A stretch of DNA of 37,502 nt from Flectobacillus sp. BAB-3569 (lineage in GTDB: Bacteria > Bacteroidota > Bacteroidia > Cytophagales > Spirosomataceae), in assembly GCF_002270355.1 (NCBI RefSeq), contig NZ_NJFZ01000041.1, forward strand, positions 1-37,502, given 5' to 3'. Position numbers and translations under genes: made by a program. Within the stretch, counting starts at the first letter, position 1; every line of letters starts with the position of its first letter. Of this stretch, positions 7,656-14,708 are shown one piece after another. The notes under the pieces were generated by a model. That model had not been told where the DNA came from, ran no database searches, and worked only from the letters and a program-made list of their open reading frames with translations.

Positions 7656-7943
7656 CTAATCGAATTTTTCTTCAATATTTGCTAAAATTTCGCAATCACA
7701 ATAACCACCATTTTCTGACAACCAACTTAAAACGGCTTGATTATTTTCAATTTTATTCTTCGTTAAAAACTCCCTTGTAAGTTTGTTAGTGTCGTCACAT
7801 TCGTTCTCCTCAAGTTTAATATCAAGATAGTCAAAGAGCTTTTCAAAAAGTACTCTTTCCATCGGTAAACTTTGTTCAAATGCTTCTCTCTGTTTTTGTT
7901 TAAACTCCTTAGTAAGTTCTTTTTTTCGTTGCTTTTCGTCCAT
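7656..7943 (-). CDS. DUF2695 family protein
   Basis: A 95-residue protein. The pattern QSLPMERVLFEKLFDYLD, then CDDTNKLTREFL, then WLSENGGYCDCEILANIEEK at the C-terminus, fits DUF2695. The CDCE motif with the earlier cysteine could bind a metal, but this is inferred. The N-terminus is a basic and glutamine-rich helix. The family often sits beside SUKH and other immunity genes; its biochemical role is not known. It is directly followed by the broken SUKH gene. Confidence 0.75.
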   Translation of the reverse strand: MDEKQRKKELTKEFKQKQREAFEQSLPMERVLFEKLFDYLDIKLEENECDDTNKLTREFLTKNKIENNQAVLSWLSENGGYCDCEILANIEEKFD

Positions 7944-7994
7944 AATTAGAAGTGTTTGAGGTTGTAATGAGCGTACGAAGTTTCAATTTTATAA

Positions 7995-8726
7995 CTAAAG
8001 TTTATTGGAAGTAAGACGCCCTAGGTTTGCACAACCGAAATCATCTTCAGTCAATAAGTTATTAAAAACATTATCATCTTGCATAGAATAGTAGCATTGT
8101 CGATGATAGTCTTTTATCCCAAACTTTGTGTTATCTAACCATTTACACGTTTTTGAGTATTCATAAATCATGTCATTCCAAAACCAATTCTTCTTTTCGA
8201 TCAAAATCTTATTGATAGTTTTTCCACCAGATTGTATTTGTATGCTTAAAATCTATTGATCTACACTTTTGGTGAGTAAAACTTGCCCTATAGATTTCCT
8301 ATTTCTCGATATTTTTGGGGGATAAACTCTTTCAAATTTGAATTGACTCGCAATTATATGGTTGTAGGATTTAGTGAAAACTGATTTGTCCCAACCATAA
8401 GTTTCTGATAATTCTAATACAGCAAAATGAAGTAAGTCCAGAATATACTTATACTTTTCATGCTTTGATAAACTTAGATATTCTTCTTCATTGAATATTT
8501 TATCATATATACAAATTGCTCCAAAATATCTTGATCCAGCCAAACTAATATTTGGTCCAACATGTAAAGTTATTCTGCTTGTTTTTGGTGGTTTGTAACC
8601 GTCTAAAGAATTATGATAGAAGTCTGAAATGTAGTTTAATGTTCTATGAAACTCCGAGCCCTCAGGTGTATTTTTTATTAAAGTACCATGGTAGTATATC
8701 GTGATGTCAGAAAGAGGTCGTCCCAT
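7995..8726 (-). pseudogene. Unknown protein, probably one gene split by an in-frame TAG
   Basis: From ATG at 8726 the frame runs 157 codons to TAG at 8255-8253. It then continues in the same frame without a good start codon for another 85 codons to 7995. The upstream part begins MGRPLSDITIYYHG and contains the tyrosine- and aromatic-rich LSETYGWDKSVFTKSYNHII. The downstream part begins ILSIQIQSGGKTINKILIEK and ends in a tryptophan- and tyrosine-rich region. The lack of ATG and the continuous frame suggest a single 243-residue gene broken by one substitution. Alternatively the first part is complete and the rest is non-coding. No family was recognised; the position suggests an immunity-type gene. 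Confidence 0.5.
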
Positions 8727-8750
8727 ACTAGGTGTTTTTTAAGATTGTTA

Positions 8751-9095
8751 CTAATGAATAGCGTTTGGTGTTGTGCTGGTGTTCTTTATTTTCGTTATTG
8801 TTTCTGTGTCAAGTCCAGCAGATTCAACATAAATTTCGTCAAAGTATGGGGAGTCCGTTATGCCGATGCCACCATGGGGTTTTAATTCAGAATTGTCTGA
8901 AAGAACAATACGAAAATTGAAGTTTTCAATATTAGAAATTCCTTGCTTCTCAAAATGTTGTTGAATTGTCGGCTGATATTTTTTGTAATTATCGTTTGTG
9001 ATTAAGTTACCACCAATTCCGCCCATACTTTCGTCAATGATGGAAAAAATCACATCCCCAATGTTGCAATTGTCTATGTAGAGGGTAGCTTTCAT
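8751..9095 (-). CDS. Hypothetical protein, 114 residues
   Basis: A complete frame from ATG at 9095 that directly abuts the end of the next upstream gene (9096), so the two are probably translated from one message. The sequence has no signal peptide or membrane segment. It contains glycine-rich MGGIGGNLI and HGGIGITDSP stretches and is otherwise a mixed alpha/beta, acidic small protein. No family was recognised. Size and neighbourhood fit an immunity protein, which is an inference. Confidence 0.65.
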   Translation of the reverse strand: MKATLYIDNCNIGDVIFSIIDESMGGIGGNLITNDNYKKYQPTIQQHFEKQGISNIENFNFRIVLSDNSELKPHGGIGITDSPYFDEIYVESAGLDTETITKIKNTSTTPNAIH

Positions 9096-9407
9096 TTAAT
9101 CTTCTCCTTCAATTGTAATATCAAGAAACTCACTTCCTATTTTCAGTCCAAGTAAAAGGTCTATAGTTTCGTTATCGCCCGAAACTATCAATAGTTTGTA
9201 TTTACGGATTTCACTTGAAATTTCAATATCCTCAACTGCTTTGATTCTAACACTTAGTGAAAGTGATTTGCTTAATGGGACATTAATAAACCATCTTTCC
9301 TGAACTGTCCCTTCGATTTGTTGTCCAATTAGATAAAATTCGTTCCTGCGTCTAAGAGCAAAACTATCAATTACCTCAAATTGCCCTTGTCTTATTTTTG
9401 TGTCCAT
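9096..9407 (-). CDS. Conserved hypothetical protein, 103 residues
   Basis: ATG at 9407 (MDTKIRQGQFEVIDSFAL) is preferred to an upstream start at 9446, because AGAGGA lies about 7 bases before it on the minus strand and the sequence from there has a compact beta-rich pattern. Features include FYLIGQQIEGTVQERWFINV and a C-terminus rich in acidic residues (LDITIEGED). It resembles small cytoplasmic proteins that accompany SUKH genes in Bacteroidota, but I cannot name a family. Its stop is coupled to the start of the next gene (9095). Confidence 0.65.
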   Translation of the reverse strand: MDTKIRQGQFEVIDSFALRRRNEFYLIGQQIEGTVQERWFINVPLSKSLSLSVRIKAVEDIEISSEIRKYKLLIVSGDNETIDLLLGLKIGSEFLDITIEGED

Positions 9408-9506
9408 TGTCTGTCCTCTTAGGATGTCTATACCTCTACCTTTCAAGGCTTTATGCAGGTTTGGAGTTTTATATAGATTTAAGATTAAACTAACCCACGT
9501 AAAATG

Positions 9507-9911
9507 TCAAGTCGGTTGGTTGCTCGGAGCTTCTGGGGATAAAAAATCAGGAATAGTTTTATCCGTCCGCTTCGGTCTTTTTAAAAACTCAACTTGCCAT
9601 TCAGTCAATCTGCGTTCTTTGATATGTACAAACTTTCCTGGCTCTTCTTCGTCGATATATTCCTCTTGCAATATTAATGCAATGGGTGGCTCACAGCCCA
9701 CATTATTTTTAGAAAACTCAAACGCTTTTTCATAAGTAGAAAAATAGTAATAATAATCGTTGCCATCTTCTGTATCAGGAGCTCCATTCTCAGGATAACA
9801 CCAAACTCGATATTCCAACACATCATCCCAAACATAACCACCACCTGACATTACTAAGGCAGGATATTCTCCAATTAAATTGGGGTGTTTAACCTCTGGA
9901 TATTTTGTCAT
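9507..9911 (-). CDS. Conserved hypothetical protein, 134 residues
   Basis: A complete frame starting MTKYPEVKHPNLIGEYPALV. Recognisable blocks are MSGGGYVWDDVLEYRVWCYP and a run of tyrosines at DYYYYFSTYEKAFEFSKN. The C-terminal part is LTEWQVEFLKRPKRTDKTIP. This is a familiar small cytoplasmic protein of Bacteroidota that I believe recurs in databases without a verified function. No catalytic motif is obvious. It stands alone, with about 100 bp free on the downstream side and 130 bp on the upstream side. Confidence 0.65.
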   Translation of the reverse strand: MTKYPEVKHPNLIGEYPALVMSGGGYVWDDVLEYRVWCYPENGAPDTEDGNDYYYYFSTYEKAFEFSKNNVGCEPPIALILQEEYIDEEEPGKFVHIKERRLTEWQVEFLKRPKRTDKTIPDFLSPEAPSNQPT

Positions 9912-10043
9912 AACGTTTTATTATTGTAGTAATCTCAAGTAGTTGTATTTATCATTTCTTAATAAAACTGAATTAAGCTGTCCTATGCGCTTCACTAGAC
10001 GCCAAATCTCTTGTTATATATAGAGCCTTCCTTTCCTGTTTAA

Positions 10044-10541
10044 TTAATTCAAGAAGGTAATTATGGCTTCATCATTTTGACTTGCTTCTGCGAATACTTC
10101 TTTCAGGATTTCAAAATAGTCAGTTAGATAATTGATCATTTCATCTTCCTCCCAAGTATTCGGATATATTTCGAGCTCCATCATTCTCTTTGAATCATAT
10201 CTTTGTTCTAACTCTTCTGTCGTTATTTTGGAAAGCTCTGTATTTAACTCTTTTACTTCTCTATGTGTCAAGTATTGTCCAGGACCATAACCCAAATCCT
10301 GTTCTTCATCTATGACTTGTCCGCTAAATAATACTCTTGCCATAAGATGGTCAATTGTTTCAAGGTTCTGTCCTGTTAATAAAAATAATATTCCTTCCCA
10401 TGACCTATCAATTTCTACCAGTTTTGGGTCTTCTTCATCAGATGTATTGTTATAAATACGTTCTTCTAAAAGCGAACTGTCTTTTAAATATTCTTCGAGT
10501 TCAATTTTCGTTACTCGAAGTAAATTACCAATCATACTCAT
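10044..10541 (-). CDS. DUF1877 (YfbM-like) protein
   Basis: 165 residues beginning MSMIGNLLRVTKIELEEYLK, the diagnostic start of DUF1877/YfbM proteins. The conserved block IDRSWEGILFLLTGQ and the later GYGPGQYLTHREVKEL also fit. YfbM of E. coli is structurally known but has no assigned function. Relatives are frequent in immunity clusters of polymorphic toxins, so a protective role is inferred from context. The length is normal and the frame intact. Confidence 0.85.
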   Translation of the reverse strand: MSMIGNLLRVTKIELEEYLKDSSLLEERIYNNTSDEEDPKLVEIDRSWEGILFLLTGQNLETIDHLMARVLFSGQVIDEEQDLGYGPGQYLTHREVKELNTELSKITTEELEQRYDSKRMMELEIYPNTWEEDEMINYLTDYFEILKEVFAEASQNDEAIITFLN

Positions 10542-10671
10542 AAATCAAGCTGTTTTACGTTTATAATATTGGTAGAAACTGAAAGTTGTCTTTCACCACA
10601 CAGTCTGTAGATGAGCGAATTTAGCACAGAACCTGCGATTTGGACAAACGCCTATTACCTTAGTAGATTTG

Positions 10672-11247
10672 TCATTCTATTATTTTGTGTCTATTGACAC
10701 TGTAGTTGTCGAAATTAGGATTATGCCAAAATTCTTGTAGTCCAATCTTTGAAAACACTTCCAATTCGTCAGAATACATTGGATAAAGTCCTGCTATGTT
10801 TATCTTATAGTCTGCTCCAATATCAATATTTGAATAATCTTTTTTGTCCAATGTACTTGGCGCAAAAATGAAAAAAGCATTCATTGCTGAATCATCACTT
10901 ATTTGTTCCCCCAAATTGATTGTTTGTCCGTAACAAAATGGACAGTCACCACGAAGTATATTTGCAATATATCCTACAATTTGTCCCCAGTCTAAATTGG
11001 AGGATTCAACTGAAATACATAATTCGGGTCTTCCAAATTTCCATTCAGGATGTTTCACCAATGAAAGTCCATAAGTAAGCGCTGTTATAAATCCTTTTTC
11101 AGGAATGTCTCTATAAACAATTGAAGTCACTCCTGAAATTCCTTCAATCAAACTATCGTTTTTATAGAACTCGGGTTCTTGTTGAAAGATATTGTCTAAG
11201 TGATTCAAATATCTTTCAATAGGTGTTAGTGAGTTTTCTTTTCCCAT
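10672..11247 (-). CDS. Suppressor-of-fused (SuFu) domain protein
   Basis: 191 residues from the preferred ATG at 11247 (MGKENSLTPIERYLNHLDNI); an earlier start at 11292 adds an unlikely leader. The order YLNHLDNIFQQEP, then VYRDIPEKGFITALTYGLSL, then ELCISVESSNLDWGQIVGYI, then GQTINLGEQISDDSAMNAFF, then NIAGLYPMYSDEL is that of bacterial SuFu (PF05076) proteins. SuFu proteins are known immunity proteins in polymorphic toxin systems. No toxin gene lies next to this one. Confidence 0.85.
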   Translation of the reverse strand: MGKENSLTPIERYLNHLDNIFQQEPEFYKNDSLIEGISGVTSIVYRDIPEKGFITALTYGLSLVKHPEWKFGRPELCISVESSNLDWGQIVGYIANILRGDCPFCYGQTINLGEQISDDSAMNAFFIFAPSTLDKKDYSNIDIGADYKINIAGLYPMYSDELEVFSKIGLQEFWHNPNFDNYSVNRHKIIE

Positions 11248-11430
11248 TTTCTTAAAATTTAATCGATTGTATTGTAGGCATATGTGACACAACTCTTAAC
11301 ACTTTGTTCAAAAGATAATTAGTAAGTTGCTTATAACAGGTGTTGGTATTTTCACTGAACTGCTAACGACGGCAGTAATAATCACCATTTAAGTACATAC
11401 GTTCAAACACTCTTCTATGCGACGCATAAG

Positions 11431-11850
11431 TTATTTTTTGACTGCGTTGTAAAATCCGTTTATAAAATACTTTCTTTTCAATAGACTATCCTCGTTGAAT
11501 GAAATATAAAATATCGTATGCTTTCTTATCTCATTAGCATCTTGATCATCCATTGATTTAGGGAAATTATCAATGCTATTAACATAAGCGATACTAGTTA
11601 CGGGCTTTGCATATCTAACTGTATCTACATACATCATTGCCTTATCCAATAAAAATAATGTATCTCTTTTAGTTTTTACATCATAGTTGCCAATATAGAT
11701 ATAATGTGCATACCCATTTACATAAGTACCCAAAGGTATTTCAGTGTGAAATTTGTACGTTGTACTATTACTAACACCTTCCTTCTGATGATTACAACTT
11801 TCAAACGAACAAAGAAGTACCAATAATAATCCTATGTTTTTTGATTTCAT
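11431..11850 (-). CDS. Putative lipoprotein, 139 residues
   Basis: The N-terminus MKSKNIGLLLVLLCSFESCN is a lipoprotein signal with a probable lipidated cysteine at 19. The mature part is rich in beta-forming residues and tyrosine (TYVNGYAHYIYIGNYDVKTK), with no family recognised. It follows the DUF4844 lipoprotein gene after 38 bp on the same strand, so the two may be co-transcribed. Lipoprotein immunity proteins against periplasmic toxins are known; that role is only inferred here. Confidence 0.65.
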   Translation of the reverse strand: MKSKNIGLLLVLLCSFESCNHQKEGVSNSTTYKFHTEIPLGTYVNGYAHYIYIGNYDVKTKRDTLFLLDKAMMYVDTVRYAKPVTSIAYVNSIDNFPKSMDDQDANEIRKHTIFYISFNEDSLLKRKYFINGFYNAVKK

Positions 11851-11888
11851 ACTTTAGTAAATGATTTACATTTTTGGTAGTCATATTG

Positions 11889-12329
11889 CTACTTTGATGT
11901 CGGGTCAAATCCATACATAAAGTTATTTAAGTGTCCATCTGAACTTTCAAGTCCTACAATATCCATAAGTTCTTCAAAGTAACTACATACTCTTTCTCTG
12001 TCTTCTGTGTCAAGTTGTAAGTAGAGGTCGGCAAATCGGTCAAGTCCGTTTTTTATTGCATTCTGATATTCTGTATCGGTTGCGTTTCCCTTGTCAGCAA
12101 GTTTTTTAAAATCGTCTGCTGCAAGATTAATTTTTTCAGTCAGAATAGGTTTTAGGGTTGGGTCGCCAATTCCTGGGTAAAAAAGTTTACCGTCTTGCAA
12201 AAATTTTTCTTTGCTCTTAAACTCTTCAAATTTTGTCATTGCGTTTTCAGGTGTTTCTATTTTTCCTTGCCCACAAGCTGTGAAAAGAAGAAAGGATAGT
12301 CCAATTATTATGTTTATTAGCTGTTTCAC
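11889..12329 (-). CDS. DUF4844 family lipoprotein
   Basis: 146 residues with a lipoprotein signal (IIIGLSFLLFTACGQ, cysteine at 19). The mature part contains FYPGIGDPTLKPILTEKINL and DTEDRERVCSYFEELMDIVG, followed by LNNFMYGFDP, which fits DUF4844. The function of the family is unknown, and members occur in immunity-type clusters. This is the first gene of the minus-strand cluster. An IS3 element begins about 150 bp upstream of it. Confidence 0.75.
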   Translation of the reverse strand: MKQLINIIIGLSFLLFTACGQGKIETPENAMTKFEEFKSKEKFLQDGKLFYPGIGDPTLKPILTEKINLAADDFKKLADKGNATDTEYQNAIKNGLDRFADLYLQLDTEDRERVCSYFEELMDIVGLESSDGHLNNFMYGFDPTSK

Positions 12330-12524
12330 AAAGCGTTTTTTTTAATGTGTTACTGCGAATTTATATCCCGCAATATAAATAAATTTCCTGGCGTATATCT
12401 GCCTTCCTAGGGGATATGGGCGAATGTTTAAAGTAGGATTAAATTTTATTAACCAAAGTCAATAAGTTATAGATTATGGGTTGTGCTTGCCTAAAATAGG
12501 TTGACGTAAAACTTAACTTTTTTC

Positions 12525-12851
12525 ATGGGCAAAACGAAATCTGATTCTAAAAAAAGTTCAATTTTAAAGATTCGTCAAAGACGCATCTTTAGCGAAGAGT
12601 TCAAACGAGAAAAAGTTCAAGAGTTAAATCAAGGGCTTTATACTATTACTTCTTTTTGTAAATTGTGGGAGGTATCAGTCCCAACTGTTTATCGTTGGAT
12701 TTACCATTATTCTCCAGAACATACAAAAGGCACTACAATGGTCGTACAAAAGGATAGCGAAGTCCAAAAAATGAAAGAGTTACTTAATCAAGTAGCCGAA
12801 CTTGAACGTCGTCTCGGATTAGGCATCCCCGTCAAAAACAAATGCAACTAG
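12525..12851 (+). CDS. IS3-family transposase OrfA
   Basis: 108 residues with a basic N-terminus, the helix-turn-helix block FSEEFKREKVQELNQGLYTI to SVPTVYRWIYHY (about residues 25-65) and a leucine-rich coiled segment MKELLNQVAELERRLG near the C-terminus. This is the DNA-binding subunit that recognises the terminal repeats. OrfB overlaps its end in the -1 frame, as usual for IS3 elements. Confidence 0.88.
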   Translation: MGKTKSDSKKSSILKIRQRRIFSEEFKREKVQELNQGLYTITSFCKLWEVSVPTVYRWIYHYSPEHTKGTTMVVQKDSEVQKMKELLNQVAELERRLGLGIPVKNKCN

Positions 12852-13853
12852 ACTACCTTGAAAAATTGGTAGAAATAGCCTCTCAAGAATATAAAATTGA
12901 TTTTAAAAAAACTTCAATGTAAAACTTTAGGGTATTTCAGGGTTAATATTTCAAGATATTCTTTTTTAATGAAAGACTTATTTTTGTTTTGTGATATATC
13001 TCGACAAGCACATCATCAAGCCTTAATGCGAGAACAAAAATGGGTTGATTTAGAATATTTGATTGTTGGCTTAATTTTACAAATGCGAGAGGTTCATCCA
13101 GGTATGGGGCTTCGGGTAATGTACGAAGTTCTTCAGCCTAATGGATTAGGTAGAGATGCGTTTATTAGTATCGGATTAGCCTATGGTTTTAGGCTAATAA
13201 CGTTCAAAAACCCTACTAAGACCACTTTTTCAAGCCCATACAATCGTTATAAAAACTTGTTAGTGGATAAAACACTCGATGACATCAATCAGTTGTGGAC
13301 AAGTGATAAAACCTATTATGACTTGGCAGGTACGTTTTACTATATTGCCTTAATTATGGACACTTATTCTCGTAAAATACTAGGTTACTCTGTGGCAGAC
13401 AATATGCGAGCATACAACAATTGTCAAGCTCTTGAGATGGCTTTCAAAAATCGTAAACAAGACAAGTTTGAAAACTTAATTCACCATTCAGATAGGGGTG
13501 GACAATACATTAGTAGTGACTATATCACTCTGTTGACAAATGCTGGAATTAAAATTAGCATGTGCAATGAAGTTTATGAAAATAGCCATATTGAAAGAGT
13601 TAATTCTACCATCAAAAATCAATACCTTAGATATTGGAAAATTAACACTTTTGAAGAATTAAAATGCACATTAAAAGGTACTATTGATACCTACAACAGG
13701 ACACGACCACATAGTTCATTGTTGAACATGGCTCCTGATTCGTTTGAACAATACATCAATGAACTAAAGGTCGAGAAAAGACCTAAATTATCAATTTGGA
13801 CGAGTAATCAAACCCAAAACATCAACCCAAATCAATCTTTAATACAATTTTAA
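12842..13853 (+). pseudogene. IS3-family transposase OrfB (DDE integrase), probable one-base frameshift near N-terminus
   Basis: The expected OrfB start is ATG at 12842, overlapping orfA by 10 bp in the -1 frame (MQLDYLEKLVEIASQEYKID). This frame closes soon after the A7 run at 12905-12911. The rest of OrfB is read one base later and stays open from about 12897 to 13853. The rve domain is intact, with catalytic D in LWTSDKTYYD, D in HHSDRGGQY and E in NSHIERVNST. One A fewer in the run would restore a full-length OrfB. If the shift is real the copy is inactive, unless slippage rescues it. A start inside the second frame is possible but lacks ATG near its beginning. Confidence 0.7.
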
Positions 13854-13903
13854 CCATATTGACAGTCTTTAATAATCGTGTCAACCTATTTTAGGCAAGC
13901 ACA

Positions 13904-14230
13904 TACCACATACAGATAGTTGAGTGATAAATTGAGTCGATTGAATGTTTTTCTTTTCATTACATCTTACACATTTTAAAATCAGTAAAAATGGTATGAA
14001 TATCCGTAATCTATACACTCTCCAAATTTTTATTAAGTATATTTTTGTAAAAGATTTTAAGAGGCGTTCAGTAATTTTTTTCGTATCTCTGATTGTCAAA
14101 ATCTAAAAAACGATAATATTCTAGTGGGTTATAAGGCTTAATGACATATACATACATAGCAATGGTACTACAAAATCTAAATTTAATACCATAACTTTAT
14201 CAATTATCTATCAAAATTAAACATAGCATT
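13904..14230. other. Upstream region of the oxidoreductase operon
   Basis: No gene was recognised. The region contains the conserved box at 13991-14017, which it shares with the promoter of the aldo/keto reductase at 19047. About 210 bp lie between this box and the first start codon. Confidence 0.55.
13991..14017 (+). promoter_or_regulatory. Conserved box shared with the araC/aldo-keto reductase promoter
   Basis: ATGGTATGAATATCCGTAAT plus the next 7 bases matches 24 of 27 bases at 18953-18979. Similarity continues more weakly for about 40 bp, including TTTTGTAAA. It is probably the site of the AraC regulator encoded at 17974-18870. Confidence 0.6.
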
Positions 14231-14686
14231 ATGGCAAAATATTCTCTAAAAATAAATGGGAAAACGCAACAAATAGATGTTGACCCTTCAACGCCAATCC
14301 TTTGGGTTTTAAGAGACCATTTGAATATGACAGGTACTAAATTTGGATGCGGTATGGCTATGTGTGGGGCTTGTACTGTTCATTTAGATGGTACTGCGGT
14401 GCGTTCTTGTAGCCTCCCTGTTTCGGCTGTTGGCAAACAAGCCATTACAACCATCGAGGGGCTATCTGCCGATGGCACGCATCCCGTACAAAAAGCTTGG
14501 ATTGAACACGACGTGGCTCAATGCGGCTACTGTCAGTCTGGACAAATCATGAGTGCTACGGCTTTACTAAAGACCAATCCTAATCCAACCGACGAAGATA
14601 TTGATAATTACATGAGTGGAAACATTTGTCGTTGTGGCACTTATTTACGTATCAAAGAGGCGATTAAGGCAGCAGCACAAAAGTAA
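14231..14686 (+). CDS. Molybdenum hydroxylase small subunit, two [2Fe-2S] clusters (IorA-like)
   Basis: 151 residues, the size of the small subunit of isoquinoline 1-oxidoreductase and related aldehyde oxidases. Cysteines 40, 45, 48 and 60 bind the plant-ferredoxin-type cluster ([11 protein letters not shown]). Cysteines 98, 101, 133 and 135 bind the second cluster (CGYCQSGQ and ICRCGTY). The subunit passes electrons from the molybdenum centre of its partner, encoded 22 bp downstream, to an external acceptor. No FAD subunit is present nearby, as is usual for this two-subunit class. The true substrate (aldehyde or N-heterocycle) cannot be told from sequence. Confidence 0.93.
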   Translation: MAKYSLKINGKTQQIDVDPSTPILWVLRDHLNMTGTKFGCGMAMCGACTVHLDGTAVRSCSLPVSAVGKQAITTIEGLSADGTHPVQKAWIEHDVAQCGYCQSGQIMSATALLKTNPNPTDEDIDNYMSGNICRCGTYLRIKEAIKAAAQK

Positions 14687-14708
14687 CCAACCTTAACCTT
14701 GATTAAAA

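Larger units (their letters stand above)
12482..13903 (+). mobile_element. Complete IS3-family insertion sequence, 1422 bp
   Basis: Terminal inverted repeats of 24 bp (TGTGCTTGCCTAAAATAGG followed by TTGAC) lie at 12482-12505 and, inverted, at 13880-13903, without mismatch. Between them are orfA and orfB. No clear target duplication was found: the flanking bases differ. The element sits between the immunity-type cluster and the oxidoreductase operon and does not visibly break a gene. Confidence 0.9.

Noticed and set aside
7232-12329. Integron gene-cassette array
   Set aside because: Unidirectional small genes with 100-140-bp spacers suggested it, but the spacers do not share an attC-like pair of inverted RYYYAAC/GTTRRRY ends and no integrase is present.
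13881-14099. Open frame on the minus strand at the right end of the IS3 element
   Set aside because: It overlaps the terminal repeat and the conserved regulatory box and has no recognisable protein features.
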